Below are positions 51,283-59,075 of a DNA stretch of 64,000 nt, piece by piece; the first letter of the stretch is position 1, and every line of letters begins with the position of its first letter. The stretch is taken from contig NZ_KB907460.1 of NCBI RefSeq assembly GCF_000382045.1, positions 1 through 64,000 of the forward strand, given 5' to 3'. The translations under genes and the position numbers were made by a program. The notes under the pieces are model-generated. The model was not told the DNA's origin. It saw only the letters and a list, made by a program, of their open reading frames with translations, and did no database searches. Source of the DNA: Variovorax atrisoli 110B. GTDB taxonomy: Bacteria > Pseudomonadota > Gammaproteobacteria > Burkholderiales > Burkholderiaceae_C.

Positions 51283-52319
51283 GCCTTGGAGGACTTGGGA
51301 AGAGTGCGTTCGCTGCGCGATGGAAGCATGGAGGTGTTGAAGATGGCGTCGGACGCAGGCTTGACCTTCAGGCCGAAGACATCGGCCACCTCGTCGACTT
51401 GCTGCTCCAGCGTGAGCTTCCTGATGTCGCCGAGGCCATGGCCCTGCGTGTCCGCCGCGCCCACGTACTGAGCGGTGATGCCCCAGCGCTCGATCTCGAT
51501 TTTCTCATCGAGGATGGGCTCGCGCTGCCGCATGGCCGCGATGCTCGGCGCCGGGTTGGCGAAGGTCTCGACGATGGCGCGGTTGCTCGCGCGCAGGAAG
51601 GCGGCCACCACCTTCGGGTTCTGCGCGATGAGGTTGCTACCCGCGAGAATGGCGTTGCCGTACAGGTTCACGCCCGCGTCGGCGTACTTGAGCACCGACA
51701 GCTCCTCGGGCTTCATGCGCGCGAAGAGCGAGACGGCCGAGTCGTGGAAGTAGGTGGCGGCATCGACGTCGCCGCGCACCATGACGTTGTCGCGCGCGCT
51801 GAAGTCGGTGGTCTGCCACTGGAAGGCGTCGGGGCGCATGCCCTGCTTGCGCGCCACCAGCGGCCAGGCGCGGCGCGTCGATTCGACGGCCGCGGCCGCG
51901 ACTTTCTTGCCCGCGAGGCTCTTGAAGTCTCCGGTCACGCCGCGGTCCTTGCGGCCGATGATCGCGAACGGTGCGCGGTTGTAGTACTGGTAGACCGCCT
52001 GCACCACCGGCGTGCCGGGGTTCTGCGCGTTGAACTCGATCAGCGAGCTGATGTCGCCCAGCCCCAGCTGGTAGACGCCGCTCGCGATGCGCGTGATCGA
52101 GGCCACCGAGCCGGCGCCGGTGTCGATGGTCACGTCCAGGCCTTCGTCCCTGTAGTAGCCCTTGGCCAGCGCGAGGAAGAAGGGAGCGGTCTGCCCGTTG
52201 ATGCGGAAGTCGAGCGTGAACTTGAGCGGGGTGAGCTTGCCGCCCTGCGCGAGCACGGCGGGGGCGGCGATGGCTGCAATGGTTGCGGTAGTGGCCGCAA
52301 GGAAGGATCGACGTTGCAT
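51279..52319 (-). CDS. SsuA/THI5-like ABC substrate-binding protein
   Basis: The 346-residue secreted receptor begins MQRRSFLAATTATIAAIAAPAVLAQ, a signal with a twin-arginine-like start. It has the nitrate/sulfonate/thiamine-precursor binding fold (FTLDFRINGQTAPFFLALAKGYYRDEGLDVTI). No permease or ATPase genes adjoin. It is the first gene of a two-gene unit with the deaminase. The ligand may be a pyrimidine- or purine-like compound, which is inference. Confidence 0.85.
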   Translation of the reverse strand: MQRRSFLAATTATIAAIAAPAVLAQGGKLTPLKFTLDFRINGQTAPFFLALAKGYYRDEGLDVTIDTGAGSVASITRIASGVYQLGLGDISSLIEFNAQNPGTPVVQAVYQYYNRAPFAIIGRKDRGVTGDFKSLAGKKVAAAAVESTRRAWPLVARKQGMRPDAFQWQTTDFSARDNVMVRGDVDAATYFHDSAVSLFARMKPEELSVLKYADAGVNLYGNAILAGSNLIAQNPKVVAAFLRASNRAIVETFANPAPSIAAMRQREPILDEKIEIERWGITAQYVGAADTQGHGLGDIRKLTLEQQVDEVADVFGLKVKPASDAIFNTSMLPSRSERTLPKSSKA

Positions 52320-52676
52320 GTGGGGCCTCGGAAGCTTCGTGTCTTGGATCCGTTCGCACTGACCCCGAGGAAGATCTCCGGGAAGAGGGCGGCGGGCGTC
52401 TCAAGAGCAATTTCCGGGCGGGCGCACAGTCGTGGTGCGTGCGCTGCTGAACGCTTCTACTCTTGCGCCCGGTGATGCACGAGGCATGCCAAGGGCTTTG
52501 GTCGGGCATTGGCGATGGGGCTTGGTGCGGCGGGCCCGAGGCGCCACAATCCGGGCGCGCAACTTGCAAGGCAGTCTGCGCAGAGTAGAAGCGTTCAGCC
52601 GCGCGGTGCCCCACGCATCCCGGCGGGAAATTGCTCTTTCACGTTCGTCCCCCACGACCACAGAAGGAGTCCGCGC
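52320..52676. other. Divergent control region between receptor and Rieske oxygenase
   Basis: These 357 bases hold no convincing gene. Nearly two thirds are occupied by a large inverted repeat (52403-52639). The sequence right of it contains the AGAAGGAG ribosome site of the Rieske gene. Confidence 0.6.
52403..52639. repeat. Long imperfect inverted repeat, about 62-66-bp arms
   Basis: The left arm (52403-52468) and right arm (52578-52639) are mirror copies. The outer ends AAGAGCAATTTCC / GGAAATTGCTCTT are perfect, as are the inner blocks TGAACGCTTCTACTCT / AGAGTAGAAGCGTTCA. The part between them is diverged. About 109 bases separate the arms. Each divergent gene is therefore preceded by the same outward-facing sequence, fitting a duplicated promoter/operator or the ends of a small non-coding mobile element. 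Confidence 0.85.
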
Positions 52677-53762
52677 ATGCTCGTCACCCGTCAACCCGTC
52701 TTCCGCAAGTTCTGGCATGCCGTCATGCCGCTCACCGAACTGGCCAACGGCCCGAAGCCCTTCAGGCTGCTCGGCGAAGACATCGTCCTCTTCATCGATG
52801 CCGACGGCCAGCCCGCCGCCCTGCGCGACCGCTGCTGCCACCGCACCGCGAAGCTCTCCAAGGGCTGGTGCGTGGACAGCGAAGGCCAGGCCTGCGGCAC
52901 CGGCGCGATCCAGTGCGGCTACCACGGCTGGACTTACGACCGCAGCGGCCAGGTCATCCGCATCCCGCAGTACGAAGCCGACCGCAAGATCTCGCCCGAG
53001 TACCGCACCACGGCCTACCGCTGCGCAGCCCGCTACGGCTATGCGTGGGTGGCTCTTGAAGAGCCCATCGCCGACATCCCCTCGATTCCGGAGTTCGACG
53101 ACCCGGGCTACCGCACCATCTTCCAGTTCTACGAAGAGTGGCAGACCAGCCCGATGCGTGCGCTGGAGAACTCCTTCGACAACTCGCACTTCAGCTTCGT
53201 GCACCGCGCCACCTTCGGCGTGGCCGCGAGCCCGAAGCCGAGCAAGTACGAACTGGTGGAGAACGACACGGGCTTCTACGCCGAGACGATCATCGAGGCG
53301 ACCAACCCGGTGAAGTTCCACGCGATCAGCGGCGTGACCGACCCGATCACCACGCGCCACATGCGCAACGCCTACTTCCTGCCGTTCTCGCGCCGACTCG
53401 ACATCGAGTACCCGAGCGGCGTGCGCCACATCATCATCAACTGCTTCACGCCCATCGACGACGGCCGCATGCAGCTGTGCCAATGGCTCTTCCGCAACGA
53501 CACCGAGGCCGACTGCACCGCCCAGATGCTGATCGACTTCGACGAAGCCGTGACGCGCGAGGACAAGGACATCCTCGAATCGACCGACCCCGACGCGCTG
53601 GTCGACACCCGCCGGCGCGGCGTGGAGTATTCGATGGAGTCGGACCGGCCGGGGATGCTGATCCGCAAGCACCTGATGCAGCTGCTTGCGAAGCACGGGG
53701 AGGCGGAGGTCTATCGCGGGATGGACGAGAACGCCGTGATTCCCATCGCGAAGGCTGCCTGA
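52677..53762 (+). CDS. Rieske non-haem iron oxygenase
   Basis: The 361-residue oxygenase subunit has a Rieske [2Fe-2S] centre from CCH (near residue 43) and CGYHGW (near residue 79). The loop between them is longer than usual and holds two extra Cys. The catalytic domain shows NSFDNSHFSFVH, giving the two His of the mononuclear iron site. It would need a separate reductase, not encoded nearby. The substrate is probably an aromatic or N-heterocyclic compound. It is divergent from the receptor/deaminase pair. Confidence 0.88.
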   Translation: MLVTRQPVFRKFWHAVMPLTELANGPKPFRLLGEDIVLFIDADGQPAALRDRCCHRTAKLSKGWCVDSEGQACGTGAIQCGYHGWTYDRSGQVIRIPQYEADRKISPEYRTTAYRCAARYGYAWVALEEPIADIPSIPEFDDPGYRTIFQFYEEWQTSPMRALENSFDNSHFSFVHRATFGVAASPKPSKYELVENDTGFYAETIIEATNPVKFHAISGVTDPITTRHMRNAYFLPFSRRLDIEYPSGVRHIIINCFTPIDDGRMQLCQWLFRNDTEADCTAQMLIDFDEAVTREDKDILESTDPDALVDTRRRGVEYSMESDRPGMLIRKHLMQLLAKHGEAEVYRGMDENAVIPIAKAA

Positions 53763-53780
53763 AGGCTGCTTGAGTCCGGG

Positions 53781-53805
53781 GGGCGGACTTCGCGCAGGTC
53801 CGCCC
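53781..53805. terminator. Terminator hairpin between Rieske and dadA genes
   Basis: GGGCGGAC and GTCCGCCC form an 8-bp stem with a 9-base loop between two convergent genes. Confidence 0.6.
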
Positions 53806-53822
53806 GCTCCCCGCCCTCGTTC

Positions 53823-55124
53823 TCAGGCGGCGGCGGTAGCAGGGCGCGGCGTTCCGGCGCGCGAGGAGCCTGCTTCGTAGCGGTCCATCGCCAGGCCGTC
53901 GGTGCGGATCTCGGGGCGCTGGCCCATCACCATGTCGGAGATGAGCTTGCCCGAGCCGCAGGCCATGGTCCAGCCCAGGGTGCCGTGGCCGGTGTTCAGG
54001 TAGAGGTTGGGGTAGCGCGTGCCGCCGACGATGGGGGTGCTGTCGGGCGTCATCGGGCGCAGGCCTGTCCAGAAGGTGGCACGGGGCACGTCGCCGCCGG
54101 GGAAGAGGTCGGTGACCACCTTCTCGAGCGTGGCGCGGCGCGCCGGGTTCAGGCGCAGGTCGAAGCCGCCGAGCTCGGCCATGCCGCCCACGCGGATGCG
54201 GTTGTCGAAGCGGGTGACGGCCACCTTGTAGGTCTCGTCGAGCACGGTCGATTGCGGCGCGAGCGATTCGTCGACGAGCGGCACCGTCAGCGAGTAGCCC
54301 TTGACCGGGTACACCGGGATGTCCAGGCCCAGCGAGGCGATGGCGGCGCGCGAGTAGCTGCCGAAGGCCATCACGTAGCGGTCGGCCGTGAGGATCTTGC
54401 CGGAGGTGGTGCGCACGCCGGTGATGCGGCCGCCGTCGGTCTCGAGCGCGGCGATGGTCTGGCCGAAGCGGAAGTCGACGCCCATGCCACGTGCGATCTC
54501 GGCGAGGTCGCGGGTAAAGAGGTGGCAGTCGCCCGTTTCGTCGTTGGGCAGGCGCAGGCCGCCGGTGAGGCGGTCGCGCGCGCCGGCCAGCGCGGGCTCG
54601 ATGCGGGCGAGGCCGTCGCGGTCGAGCAGTTCATAAGGGACGCCGCATTCCTCGAGAACGGCGATGTCGCGTTCCACCGCGTCCAGCTGGGCCTGCGTAC
54701 GGAAGAGCTGCAGCGTGCCGCCGGTGCGCTGCTCGTACTGCAGGCCGGTGTCGGCGCGCAGCTGTTGCAGGCAGCCGCGGCTGTATTCGGCCACACGCAT
54801 CATGCGCTCCTTGTTCACCGCATAGGCCTCGGGCGAGCAGTTGCGCAGCATGGCGGCCATCCAGCGCAGCTGGAACAGCGTGCCGTCGGGGCGGATCGAC
54901 AGCGGCGCGTGCTTCTTGAACATCCACTTGATCGCCTTCAGCGGGATGCCCGGTGCGGCCCAGGGCGTGGAGTAGCCGGGCGACACCTGGCCGGCGTTGC
55001 CGAAGCTGGTTTCCTCGGCGGGGCCCGCCTGCCGGTCGAGCAGGGTGACCTCGGCGCCCGAACGGGCGAGATAGTAGGCCGTGGTGGTGCCGATCACGCC
55101 GCCGCCGAGAACGATGACTTTCAT
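53823..55124 (-). CDS. dadA: D-amino acid dehydrogenase small subunit
   Basis: The 433-residue FAD enzyme oxidises D-amino acids (typically D-alanine) to 2-oxoacids, feeding electrons to the respiratory chain. The FAD motif VLGGGVIGTTTAYYLARSG is at the start. FGNAGQVSPGYSTPWAAPG and the C-terminal TGLRPMTPDSTPIVGGT and NTGHGTLGWTMACGSG are DadA hallmarks. It is divergent from an Lrp-family gene with two palindromes between them, the usual DadA/DadR arrangement. No dadX racemase gene follows. Confidence 0.93.
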   Translation of the reverse strand: MKVIVLGGGVIGTTTAYYLARSGAEVTLLDRQAGPAEETSFGNAGQVSPGYSTPWAAPGIPLKAIKWMFKKHAPLSIRPDGTLFQLRWMAAMLRNCSPEAYAVNKERMMRVAEYSRGCLQQLRADTGLQYEQRTGGTLQLFRTQAQLDAVERDIAVLEECGVPYELLDRDGLARIEPALAGARDRLTGGLRLPNDETGDCHLFTRDLAEIARGMGVDFRFGQTIAALETDGGRITGVRTTSGKILTADRYVMAFGSYSRAAIASLGLDIPVYPVKGYSLTVPLVDESLAPQSTVLDETYKVAVTRFDNRIRVGGMAELGGFDLRLNPARRATLEKVVTDLFPGGDVPRATFWTGLRPMTPDSTPIVGGTRYPNLYLNTGHGTLGWTMACGSGKLISDMVMGQRPEIRTDGLAMDRYEAGSSRAGTPRPATAAA

Positions 55125-55174
55125 GGTGTATTCGCCGATTCAAATGGAATGAATGGAATCTAAGGTCCTCAAGG

Positions 55175-55189
55175 CAGTGGATTCCACTG
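55175..55189. promoter_or_regulatory. Lrp-type operator palindrome 1
   Basis: CAGTGGATTCCACTG, a near-perfect 15-base palindrome, lies 51 bases upstream of dadA. A second copy lies 30 bases away centre to centre, about three helical turns. It is a probable site for the adjacent Lrp-family protein. Confidence 0.7.
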
Positions 55190-55202
55190 ATTTATTCGAT
55201 TC

Positions 55203-55221
55203 GGCAGTGGAATACACTGCC
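55203..55221. promoter_or_regulatory. Lrp-type operator palindrome 2
   Basis: GGCAGTGGAATACACTGCC is a 19-base palindrome with 7-base arms (GGCAGTG/CACTGCC). It shares its core with the site at 55175 and ends 31 bases before the Lrp gene start. Paired sites suggest joint control of dadA and self-regulation. Confidence 0.72.
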
Positions 55222-55252
55222 AAAAACCTTCCCATGCCGCCGCCGGAGTGAA

Positions 55253-55720
55253 ATGCCCGAACTCGACCGCATAGACCGCAAGATCCTCGACGTCCTGCAG
55301 CGCCAGGGCCGCATGTCCATGACCGAACTGGCCGAGCACATCGGCCTGTCGGCCTCGCCGTGCGCCGAGCGCGTCAAGCGCATGGAGCGCGACGGCGTCA
55401 TCACCGGCTACCACGCCCACGTCTCGCCCGAGGCGCTGGGCCGCACGCTGCTGGTGTTCGTGGAAATCAAGCTCTCGGCCAAGTCGGGCGACGTGTTCGA
55501 CAAGGTCCGCAAGGAGCTGCTGCACATGCCCGAGGTGCTCGAATGCCATCTGGTGTCGGGCAGCTTCGACTACCTCGTGAAGGCGCGGCTGAGCGGCATG
55601 AGCGAATACCGGCACCTGCTGGGCGACATCCTCAAGAAGCTGCCGGTGGCGGCAGAGTCGCACAGCTACGTGGTGATGGAGGAAATCAAGGAAACGCTGA
55701 TGCTGGCCGTGGACCGCTGA
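55253..55720 (+). CDS. Lrp/AsnC-family regulator, DadR-like
   Basis: The 155-residue protein has an N-terminal helix-turn-helix (LDRIDRKILDVLQRQGRMSMTELAEHIGLSASPCAERVKRME) and a C-terminal RAM ligand-binding domain (HVSPEALGRTLLVFVEIKL, then GSFDYLVKARL). It is divergent from dadA and probably activates it in response to alanine or another amino acid. A GGAG site precedes the ATG. The GNAT gene starts four bases after its stop. Confidence 0.92.
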   Translation: MPELDRIDRKILDVLQRQGRMSMTELAEHIGLSASPCAERVKRMERDGVITGYHAHVSPEALGRTLLVFVEIKLSAKSGDVFDKVRKELLHMPEVLECHLVSGSFDYLVKARLSGMSEYRHLLGDILKKLPVAAESHSYVVMEEIKETLMLAVDR

Positions 55721-55724
55721 ACCG

Positions 55725-56252
55725 ATGAGCACCAACAACGACGTTCCCGACGTCACGATCCGGCCGTGGCGCCTCGAAGACTTCGACGCGGTGAAGGCCA
55801 TCCTCGACGACACCTTCGCCGGCACCTGGCTGCCGCAGCTCACGCCGGATGCCGCAAAGGCCTACCGGGAGAGCGGCGCCCCCGTCGGCTACATCGACGA
55901 GAAGGGCCCGGACTTCTTCGTGGCCGAGATCGACGGCGAGGTGGTCGGCATGGTGCACTGGGAGCACGACTTCGTGCACGCCCTGCACGTACCGGCCAGA
56001 CACCAGCGCAAGGGCATCGCGAGGGCGCTGATGGCCTTCGCGGAAGACGGCATGCGCGCCGATGGCGTGCAGCTCGCGCGGCTCGAGACCGACACCTTCA
56101 ACATGCAGAGCCAGGGCTTCTACCTCGCGCTCGGCTACCGCGAGGCCGGCCGCTACCCCGACCTCGAATGGCACAGCGGCTTCACCACCATCCTTTACGT
56201 GAAGACGCTTTCTCCCCTCACCGCAACCACCTCCGCGAGGAAACACGCATGA
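55725..56252 (+). CDS. GNAT-family N-acetyltransferase
   Basis: The 175-residue protein has the acetyl-CoA binding pattern VHALHVPARHQRKGIARALMAFAEDGMR (motif A, R-x-x-G-x-A) and a following strand with ARLETDTFNMQSQGFYLALGY. The acceptor is unknown. It follows the Lrp gene by four bases and overlaps the OsmC-like gene by four bases, so the three may share a transcript. Confidence 0.85.
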   Translation: MSTNNDVPDVTIRPWRLEDFDAVKAILDDTFAGTWLPQLTPDAAKAYRESGAPVGYIDEKGPDFFVAEIDGEVVGMVHWEHDFVHALHVPARHQRKGIARALMAFAEDGMRADGVQLARLETDTFNMQSQGFYLALGYREAGRYPDLEWHSGFTTILYVKTLSPLTATTSARKHA

Positions 56253-56650
56253 GCATCACGATCCGCCGCGACGGCATCACCGGCACCCGCCACATCCTGA
56301 AGATCCGCAACCACGAGATCCCGGTCGATGCCTCGCCCGCCGGCGGCGGCAGCGACGCCGGTCCCGAGCCGCACGACCTGTACGACGCGTCGCTCGCAGC
56401 CTGCAAGGCGCTCACCGTGCTGATCTACGCGCGCCGCAAGGGCATCCCGGTGGAAGACATCGAGGTGGTGGTCGACCGTGACGACAGCGAGGAGCGCAAG
56501 GGCGTCTACCGCCTCAAGTCGGGCCTGCGCGTGAGCGGCAACCTGAGCGAGGCGCAGCGCGACGAACTTCTTCGCGTGGCCGGCAAGTGCCCGGTGCACA
56601 AGCTCATGACCGAGGTGAAGACCGAGATCGAGACCGGCTGGGCGGAGTGA
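56249..56650 (+). CDS. OsmC family protein
   Basis: The 133-residue protein has the OsmC/Ohr fold: GPEPHDLYDASLAACKALTVLIYARRKG with a Cys in the first motif, and a second Cys in RVAGKCPVHKLM. The two Cys are the redox pair of organic peroxide reductases, here in the YhfA-like spacing. It may reduce hydroperoxides. Its ATG overlaps the GNAT stop, which supports translational coupling. Confidence 0.85.
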   Translation: MSITIRRDGITGTRHILKIRNHEIPVDASPAGGGSDAGPEPHDLYDASLAACKALTVLIYARRKGIPVEDIEVVVDRDDSEERKGVYRLKSGLRVSGNLSEAQRDELLRVAGKCPVHKLMTEVKTEIETGWAE

Positions 56651-56666
56651 GCCGGCTTCGGCCGGC
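56651..56666. terminator. UUCG hairpin between convergent genes
   Basis: GCCGGC-TTCG-GCCGGC is a perfect stem with the very stable UUCG tetraloop. It starts immediately after the OsmC-like stop codon and ends four bases before the HxlR gene end. It can serve both strands. Confidence 0.6.
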
Positions 56667-56669
56667 CCA

Positions 56670-57023
56670 TTACTTTGCGGACCCTGTCCGCGTGCGCGCG
56701 GCCTCCACGCGCTTCGCATGGCGGTCGCCCCAGTCGGCCAGCGGCGCGAGCGACGCACTGAGCGTGGCGCCCAGCTTCGTTTCCGAGTACTCCACGCGCG
56801 GCGGCACCTCGTGGAACACCTCGCGGTGGACGATGCCGTCGGTCTCCATCTCGCGCAGCTGCTGGATCAGCATCTTCTCGCTGATGTCGGGCAGCGCCCG
56901 CTTCAGCTCGCCGAAGCGCAGCGGCTGCACGTGCAGCTCCCAAAGGATGACGGCTTTCCACTTGCCGCCGATCACGTCGAAGGCGGCGCAGATGCCGCTT
57001 CCGTTGGTCTTCTTCGATTTCAT
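56670..57023 (-). CDS. HxlR-family transcriptional regulator
   Basis: The 117-residue winged-helix protein has the HxlR pattern: IGGKWKAVILWELHVQPLRFGELKRALPDISEKMLIQQLREMETDGIVHREVF and VPPRVEYSETKLG. The ATG at 57023 gives a usual length; an upstream ATG at 57080 is open. Family members respond to reactive or electrophilic compounds. A Cys in GICAAFD near the N-terminus could sense oxidants. The target could be the convergent OsmC-like gene or the hydrolase encoded upstream on the same strand; both are guesses. Confidence 0.88.
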   Translation of the reverse strand: MKSKKTNGSGICAAFDVIGGKWKAVILWELHVQPLRFGELKRALPDISEKMLIQQLREMETDGIVHREVFHEVPPRVEYSETKLGATLSASLAPLADWGDRHAKRVEAARTRTGSAK

Positions 57024-57090
57024 CTCGATTCGCTGGTGAATGCTTTTGTTCGGGCAGGCGGGTGGCCGCGCGCCCGCCATCGATCACGGC

Positions 57091-58305
57091 TCAGGCCCAT
57101 GTCATGAACTGGATGGCGCGAAGCACCTCGGCTTCGCGTTCCATGAGGAAGTCGCCGTGGCTGGCGTGGTCCAGGGTCAGGCGGTTCGGCGTGTCGAGCG
57201 CCGCCACGAGCTGGTTCGAATTCGTGATGGCCACGCGGCGGAAGATGCGCAGGTAGTCGGCAGCGTCTTTCTGTGTCTTCGCGTCGAGCGGCAGCTCCAG
57301 CCACGGGAACATGTCGCGGTTGTCGGCGGGCAGGGCGGTCACGACCAGCGATGGCGCGCGCACGGCCTTGTAGTCGGGTGAGAACGAATGTGCGGCTGTA
57401 TCCACGGCGGTCTCCACTTCATCGGGGGTATTGAGGCGCACGCTCCCGTCGGTGCGTATGTCGATGGCGTCGCGCAGGTTCGCTTCCAGCGCAGGCCACC
57501 AGTTCTTCGAGTTGCGCCGGAAGAAGGCGATGGCGGCCTGCAGGGACCGGCCGTCGTCCGGCGTCGGCCTGGGTTCCTGGAGCAGGCGGTTGTCCGGCAC
57601 GGTCTCGCCTTCGCTGTCGCCTTCGACGGTGTAGTCGAAGGTGGTGTCCAGGTAGACGAGGCCCTGCGTCCGTTCCGGATGCAGTCCCGCGAATCTGGTG
57701 AGCTCGTTGCCCGCGATCGAATGACCGGCCAGCACCGCGCGCTGCACTCCCAGCGCATCGAGCACCGCCTTCAGGTCCGCGACCAGCGTGTCGACCTCGT
57801 AGTACTGCGTGGCGGTCTTCACTGGCAGTGGCTTGTCCGAAAGCCCGTAGCCGCGCCGGCTGATGGCGACCACGCGTGATCTCGCCGCCAGTGCGGGCGC
57901 GAGGCTGTCGAAGTAGCGTGCATTGCCGCCCAGCCCGGCCAGCAGCACGATGACGGGACCGGTGCTCCCGGGCGGCTGCCAGTCGCGCACCTGCAGCGAG
58001 ACCTCGGGCGAGGCAGAGACCTTGACCCGGCGATCGATGACGATGGGCGGGCCGCCGCCGTTGCCCGCCCCACCGACTTCGCCGGCCCGGACGCCGCCAC
58101 GGTTGCCGCCGCCGCAGGCCGCAAGGCCCGCGGCGCCGGTCAGTGCCATGGCATGGAGGACGTCGCGTCGGCGCAGGCCGTAGTGATTGGTTCGGGCAGT
58201 ACGTGCGTCGAGCGAGGGCAGGCCATTCACCGGGTTGTTCCGTTTCCGTTTGCAGGGATGGCGCCAGTGTCCCGGCCGCACCTGAAGACCTGCTTCGGTG
58301 TTCAT
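57091..58305 (-). CDS. Alpha/beta hydrolase with Tat/lipoprotein-type N-terminus
   Basis: The 404-residue protein has a twin-arginine-like RRRDVLHAMALTGAAGLAACGGG near residues 45-67, suggesting Tat export and lipid anchoring. A Gly-rich linker follows, then an alpha/beta-hydrolase fold. The nucleophile elbow is GHSIAG and the catalytic His is in DHASHGDF. The start at 58305 has AGGA about eight bases upstream. The leader before the RR motif is unusually long, so a later start is possible. The substrate is unknown. It is divergent from the response regulator gene. Confidence 0.78.
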   Translation of the reverse strand: MNTEAGLQVRPGHWRHPCKRKRNNPVNGLPSLDARTARTNHYGLRRRDVLHAMALTGAAGLAACGGGNRGGVRAGEVGGAGNGGGPPIVIDRRVKVSASPEVSLQVRDWQPPGSTGPVIVLLAGLGGNARYFDSLAPALAARSRVVAISRRGYGLSDKPLPVKTATQYYEVDTLVADLKAVLDALGVQRAVLAGHSIAGNELTRFAGLHPERTQGLVYLDTTFDYTVEGDSEGETVPDNRLLQEPRPTPDDGRSLQAAIAFFRRNSKNWWPALEANLRDAIDIRTDGSVRLNTPDEVETAVDTAAHSFSPDYKAVRAPSLVVTALPADNRDMFPWLELPLDAKTQKDAADYLRIFRRVAITNSNQLVAALDTPNRLTLDHASHGDFLMEREAEVLRAIQFMTWA

Positions 58306-58391
58306 GAAGATTTCCTGAAGTGCGCCCTGCGCGCTTGGCAGATACTTCCGCCACATTCCGGGGACGGAGTGTTCAGTTCACGTGGAGGCTC

Positions 58392-59075
58392 ATGAATCTC
58401 TTGCTTGTTGAGGACGACCTTGACCTCGGCAACGGCGTGCGCATCGCGCTGGCCAATCAAGGCATGGACGTGGTGTGGGTGCGCAGGCTCGAGGACGCGC
58501 TGCGCACGCTCGAAGGCGGCACCTTCGACATGGTGCTGCTCGATCTCGGCCTGCCCGACGGCGACGGGCTCGACCTGCTGTTCCGCCTGCGCCGCGACCG
58601 CCAGATGCTGCCGGTGCTGGTGCTCAGCGCGCGCGATGCGCTCAACGACAGGCTGCGCAGCCTGGACGACGGGGCCGACGACTACCTGGTGAAGCCCTTC
58701 GCGCTGGCCGAGCTGCTGTCGCGTGTGCGTGCGCTCGCGCGCCGCAGCTACGGCTTCAACGACGAGACCATCCGCATGCGCGGCCTGGCGCTGCACGAGC
58801 CCACGCGCGGCGTGATCGTCGACGGCGAGCCCGTCGAGCTCTCGCGCTGCGAGTTCGACCTGCTCGCGCTCCTGCTCAAGCGCACCGGCCGCGTGGTCAC
58901 GCGCCGCGTGATGGAAGAGCAGGTGCTGCCCGGCGGGCAGGCCAACGGCAGCAACTCGCTCGAGGTGCACATCTCCAACCTGCGCAAGAAGATCGGCCAG
59001 GGCTACATCCGCACGGTGCGCGGCATCGGCTACGTGATCGACGTGCAATCGCTGGCGCGGAGCACGCAGAAATGA
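58392..59075 (+). CDS. OmpR/PhoB-family response regulator, QseB/PmrA-like
   Basis: The 227-residue protein has a receiver domain with the acidic pocket (LLVEDD), phospho-acceptor Asp near residue 52 (VLLDLGLPDGDG) and Lys (LVKPF). A C-terminal winged helix follows (RCEFDLLALLLKRTGRVVTRRVM, then SLEVHISNLRKKIG). It overlaps the sensor kinase gene by four bases. The lipid A hydroxylase gene downstream is a natural target, as PmrA/PhoP-type systems control lipid A modification. Confidence 0.92.
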   Translation: MNLLLVEDDLDLGNGVRIALANQGMDVVWVRRLEDALRTLEGGTFDMVLLDLGLPDGDGLDLLFRLRRDRQMLPVLVLSARDALNDRLRSLDDGADDYLVKPFALAELLSRVRALARRSYGFNDETIRMRGLALHEPTRGVIVDGEPVELSRCEFDLLALLLKRTGRVVTRRVMEEQVLPGGQANGSNSLEVHISNLRKKIGQGYIRTVRGIGYVIDVQSLARSTQK

